Made by a program: the position numbers and the translations under genes. A stretch of DNA of 64,000 nt from Nymphaea colorata (lineage: Eukaryota > Streptophyta > Magnoliopsida > Nymphaeales > Nymphaeaceae). Under the pieces are notes generated by a model. It had not been told where the DNA came from and ran no database searches. It worked only from the letters and a program-made list of their open reading frames with translations. Below, piece by piece: positions 59,197 through 64,000 of the stretch (position 1 is its first letter; the number at the start of each line of letters is the position of its first letter). The DNA lies in assembly GCF_008831285.2 (NCBI RefSeq), contig NC_045139.1, positions 2,550,704 through 2,614,703 of the forward strand, read 5' to 3'.

Positions 59197-62130
59197 CCAG
59201 TTCCACACCAGCTAAATACTACAGGCAAGATTCAGCTAAAATATTGACAAAAAATTATGAATATAACACATGCAAACTTAAGTCTGGAAGGAATAACCAC
59301 AAAGCACACACATTTAAATATTTTTATTTTTAGCAGCGTGAAATAAGGTATATACATGAAGGCAATAGCATGTGCATACAGGCCCAATACCCATCGTCAT
59401 ATCCTCCTCTCTAAACGTACTCAAGGGGCTATGCGTTGTATATCGCCCAATATTCCAGCGTATATCAGACTTCAAGAGCTCAATGCCAAGAATGTGATCC
59501 ACAAGCTTTTGGCAGCCACTTGGATCCAATTCGTATCCTTTGACTTTTCCAGTTCTGGGCTTTATGTTATGTTGGCTTGCTCTTAAGATGGCCAATCAAA
59601 TTCCACAATAACAAAATTATCGTCAGCTCCAATCGGATCGGGATTGAACCCATGAAATCGATGAAGAATTGTTGCAGATCTTGAAAATTTGCTTCCTGGA
59701 AAGTAGAATACGGATACATCGTGGTTAGTGAGTAAGCATAAATATATCGATATAGGTGAAGCCAAATGCCATATTAGATGGGAATCCACTAGCTAATGCC
59801 AGGACCTCCATAAGCTTCAGATGCGCATACCATGTCCATTGTCAAAAGCTAGAAGTTGGATGAACTAGTTGGTTGACACAACTCAGTCCCTTGGAATCTT
59901 AACAAAATTGCGGAGGATTTTGTCAACAATTCAACTAGCTTCACTAGCATTGGATAAGAAAAAAAAAAGACAATGGTAAGGAGTCATTCTCAACACCACA
60001 AGCATCCACTAACTTTTACAAACATATTTGAATCTAAGCTTAGCTTTACAATCCCAGTCAGAACAATAGGAATTCTCAGAAACACCCTCTGCATTCCCGC
60101 ATGACTAAAAGGTCTACTCAATTGAAAGAGAATATCTTGTAACTTTGACCTTGTTTGCTGCAAGGTTCGGGTTTTGAGCTTGTGACCTCCCACTAATTTG
60201 GTAACCTTTAGAGTTACCCCTATCAAGGGACGAAAGACATAACAAAGGTTTTCCAAGATGTTTACCTGAAGTCTTTCCAAGAATGAGTCTTCAAGGCTTC
60301 TACATCCTCGAAGTTGCAATCTCCGTGACAATTTCATCTGCATAATGCCAGGAACGTCCCCAAGCTTTCCGCAGCCCCTTGCTTCGGGTGTGGTGAGGGA
60401 AAGTGGGAACCAAGGCAAGAACTTAAGCCGATAGCAATGAGAAACTGATAGGAACTTAAGGTTCTCTAGCGACACAATGGAATGTGGCAGCTCTTCAATG
60501 GCTGTCCAACTCAAATCAAGCTCAAACAGGCTCTCAAGCTTTTCAATCCAGTTTGGCAAAAATGCAATACATTGACAGTGTGAAGCATCTAGTTTTCCAA
60601 GATTGAGAAAATAACAAATGCATTCAGGTATTTCTGTCAACGAGGAACACCGCTGTAGAGACAGCCAGTTCAGTTGCTTCAAGTGTCTCACGGGTTCAGG
60701 CAGAGCAGAAATCTGGTAGCAGCCAGTAAGGTCAAGCCTTATGAGTGAGGTCAATTGAGAAACTTCTTGAGGCAGTTCCTTCACTGATTTGCAGTTTCTC
60801 AAAATCAGGTCAGTCAAGTTCTTGAGATGCCCAAAAGATGGATCAAGTTTAGTCATCTTAGCACAGTCTCCAAAATCCAATCTATGTAAGTGTGTCATAT
60901 TGCTTGAAAAGAGTGGACATGTGATGAGGTTTTCACAATTATAGAGTTCTAGTTCTTCCAATTTGTCAAGGTCATATGCCCAAGAAGAGAAAAAGCATGC
61001 ATTTTGTAAGAATAAAATGACAATGTACCAGAATGAAGCACCGATCACCTGCCTCAACTGCATCAACTAATTAAGGCTCTCAACCTCAAATAAGTCAAGA
61101 ATGTAATTGAATTACTGCTTATGTTGGCAAAATGAAAAAAATATATATATACAATTGTCATTTAAAGTCTTGTGGATCATAAATAAATTATATCCCCATC
61201 CGTAAGATTCACTTTAATATATTGCAGGCAACGTTTTTAGTGTTGATGCTTGTAAAAATTTGTATACTTAGGCGCTGTTTGGCAACTGTAATACATTGTT
61301 ATTATTTCATAAACGTATCCAAAAAAATATGGTGGATTTATGAAACACATTGTGTTATAATGTTTTTTGAATTTCTTCATTTTTTGAGGCACATTCAAAG
61401 GACACTAATGCTAAACGATATCTTATGGACCGTTTGGCATTAGCAACACTACATAAGGTTACATAAAACTGCCTAGATTTGTAAAACTCTTAAACAAGTG
61501 TTCTATGAATCTGCTCTTATTTTAGGGTAGATCCATGAAACACTCACATGATGTTCCTAAAGCCAAACACCGACCTCTTAAGGTTAAGTTATAACGTGAA
61601 AGAAATAGAGAGATCACTTTCCCTAGTGGGCTGCATCTATCTTCATTTTTTCAATCCCACGAGTTCTGAAATTTTGAGTTGCCACTAATTTGATAAATTT
61701 CAAAAGTTTCCCCTACCAAGAGAGCGGAAATCAGTTGACGGGGGAAGTGGCATGCCATAATTTGTTTACTTGAATGCCAAGAACATTGACAAGCCTTTTG
61801 CAGTACCTTAGATCCAATTTCTGTAATCCCTTTAGCCTTGAGACATCTGGGATGACTTTTAATTGTTCGCAATCGTAGAGGATAAGCTCTTTGAGTGAGG
61901 TCAATTGACAGACTGCTTCAGGCAGTTCCATCAATGACTCACGGCCCCACAAAGACAAGCGAGCCAATCACTTAGAATTCCCCAGTTGTGATGGCAAAAC
62001 AGTAATTTGAGCACAATCACTAAGGTTAAGCATTTTGAGTGAGGTCAAATTTTCAATTTACTAGAGGCAGTTCTTTTAGTGATCGAGTAGTAATGCAAAT
62101 TCAAGTCAATCAAGCTCTTGAAAAGCTCAA
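59185..62130 (-). repeat. Right arm of the large inverted segmental duplication
   Basis: Reverse complement of 1-3335 with small indels. Includes the 3' flank with its LRR relic, the last exon (internally deleted), both LRR exons, and the intron with twin MITEs. Confidence 0.85.
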
Positions 62131-64000
62131 TAGATGGATGAAGTTCACTCATCTTCTCGCAACCAGCAAAATTCAATTTTTGTAGATGCGGCATGCTCGT
62201 AAAATCTGGACAGATGGTGAGGTTAGAACAGCAACTGAAATTCAAGACTTAATTTTTCAAGCAACACCTTCTTCAGTGACTTCGGATCCTCCATTTGTAA
62301 TCGCAAAGTTGTAATTTCGGGATCAATATGTGAGGTCAAGCTCTTCGAGTGAGGTCAATTGCCAAATCTCTTGAGGCACTCGCTTTAGCAACCGACAGTA
62401 ACGTAAAGACAAGTGAGTCAAGCTCTTGAGAAGCCCAATAGATGGATGAAGTTCACTCATCTTAGTGCAACTACTAAAATCCAATTTCTGTAGTTGCGGC
62501 ATGCTCGTAAAATCTGGACAGATGGTGAGGTTCGCACAATGGGAGAGCTTTAGGACTTTCATTTGCCCAAAGACCTAGAAAAATAAAAGAAAACCTTTTT
62601 GTCAGAGGAAATGCCATGAAAAAAAAAAATCATTGCATCAGCTTAAGGTCAACACATTGATAACTGCATGCACGGTGTGCGTCTCTTGGCATCAATCATG
62701 TAAACATGACAAAGCGCGTATACCTAAAAGCTTTCCATTTACCTTGGTTGATTCCAATCCTTGTGGATTCCAAAGTTGAGTTATCAAGCTGTATGATAAG
62801 TCAAGAACAACAATATTCTCAAGATTAAGGCCACCAGGCAATGAATCAAAGTGTCCTTGAATACACCACTGCAACCATCTGAGCTCCTTAGGAAAATGTT
62901 CAAATTCACCTTTCAAATGTACATATTTCCCCAACCGGAGCATTCTAAGTTCAGACATTGCCACAAAAGAGTCCACTTCAACATACATAGGTTTCTCATA
63001 TGTTCCCGAGTTGAGTTGAATTGCCTCGATATTTTCTGTTCCCTGCAATTCAAATGTGATAGACAATTAAAGGAAATGGATTGGTTTTAGAATGAGGGAG
63101 GTGAACTTTTAAGTTTCAAATCAGAGACATGACCTCCCCAAGTAGACTAGTTTATGGAAACTCTAGTTTTCAGACCAAGCCATATCCACATTTTACTAAC
63201 TAGTTTTCTTGTATGGGCAGGCATTAGGAAGATTCTTACCTTCTTGGTTTGCAATACATATAGTGTCTCGTCATCCTTCCACAATCTGCTCTTACTGTCT
63301 TGGATGATTTTTCTTCCCATGTCCCTTATAAGGTCATGCATTTCAAACTTTCCAGTGTCATCATTTATATTGATCAGAGACTTGTGCCTTAGGACTTTGA
63401 CTGTTGTGTTTGGGAAGAACTTACAACCTTCCCACATGAGCAAAGGGAGGTCTATATTTTCTTCTTCAAGAAAAAAACACGCTATGTCTAAAAATACTTT
63501 CTTTTCCTTTTCATCAAGTGCATCAAAACTTATCTTCAATCTTACATGAATACCTTTGTCCTGATCTTCCTGTAACTTTTGAAGCTTCTCTCTCCATTCT
63601 TCAACTGTTTCCAGATCAAAGAAAAGTGATCCGAATACTGTCAGGGCTAACGGCAGCCCAGCACCCACAGATGCAATTTCCTTGGATAACTCTGCAAATT
63701 GGGGATCAGGATCCTTTTTTCCAAATGCATGCCAACTGAAAAGCTGAAGTGATTGGGTACCATCTAGCTCCTTAGGCTGATACAAGTTCATTCTTTGTGC
63801 CCTCAATACCTGCTTGTCTCTGGTAGTAACGATGATTCTTGACCCTGAGCAAAACCAATCTAGGCTGCCGGCCAGCGCATCAAGTTGTGATTCATGATCA
63901 ACATCATCAAGAACCAGCAGAACCATCTTACTGCGAATTCGAATTTTAATTATTTCAATTCCTTGGTCAATGCTGCTTACTTTATGATTTTCGTCATTGA
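59567..64000 (-). pseudogene. TNL F: pseudogene running off the right edge
   Basis: The NB-ARC exon is open from the window edge to 63240: LLVLDDVD, GLPLA, KVFLDIACFF and an intact MHD in MHDLIRDMG. The linker exon 63042-62743 is intact. The LRR exon from 62574 is broken: a stop and shift near 62323, a deletion near 62250, a 1-base insertion near 62090, and TGA replacing TCA near 61965. The next LRR exon (to 60266) is open, but its acceptor is altered (TATGACC where the left copy has TAG|GAA). In the last exon (59695-59567) about 430 bp are deleted, removing nearly all of the C-terminal module. TIR and P-loop lie beyond the edge. It was presumably a full TNL before decay. Confidence 0.88.

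Overview
This is plant nuclear DNA. Evidence: TIR-NB-ARC-LRR (TNL) immune-receptor genes with introns, a Ty1/copia retrotransposon with a plant-type primer binding site, an L1-like LINE, MITEs, a ZIP metal-transporter relic and a PPR relic, all in an AT-rich background. TNLs are absent from grasses and most monocots, so the source is probably a eudicot, a magnoliid or an early-diverging angiosperm. I cannot name the species.

The window is a decaying TNL cluster with two apparently complete genes. Left to right: the 3' part of an intact-looking TNL (1-2954, +); a PPR pseudogene (about 3992-7446, -); the C-terminal debris of another TNL (9430-10615, +); complete TNL 'A' (11932-17573, +, 1227 aa); complete TNL 'B' (20550-28380, +, 1402 aa) with a second, broken TIR exon in its first intron; truncated TNL 'C' (37329-33205, -) with a LINE in its first intron; a triplicated AT-rich spacer (38030-41745); headless TNL 'D' (44610-41853, -), which keeps only LRRs and the C-terminal module; a copia element with a perfect 5-bp target duplication (45040-50930); TIR relic 'E' (51206-51568, +); a ZIP pseudogene (53218-54757, +) whose last exon is copied in inverted orientation and joined to a TNL promoter and leader (54853-55420, -); more TNL upstream debris and a TIR scrap; and TNL pseudogene 'F' (64000-59567, -).

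The paralogues share one exon plan: TIR | NB-ARC | short linker | LRR | C-terminal module, with the same intron phases. The NB-ARC exon is exactly 1114 nt in both A and B. The first 3.3 kb and 59.2-62.1 kb are inverted copies of one segment, including introns, twin MITEs and the 3' flank.

The best candidate for something undescribed is the last exon. Every paralogue with a preserved 3' end carries a post-LRR module made of a short beta-like block, a variable acidic Ser/Asp/Glu linker, and a conserved block (ITTDDAQ...F.TSI, then TM.MHVSINGC.LL.GDL). I do not recognise it as a standard TNL domain. The receptors also appear to use different N-terminal membrane tethers: a hydrophobic anchor in A and C, and a myristoylation/palmitoylation-like start in B. 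Coordinates of splice sites were derived by eye from GT/AG sites and agreement among paralogues.
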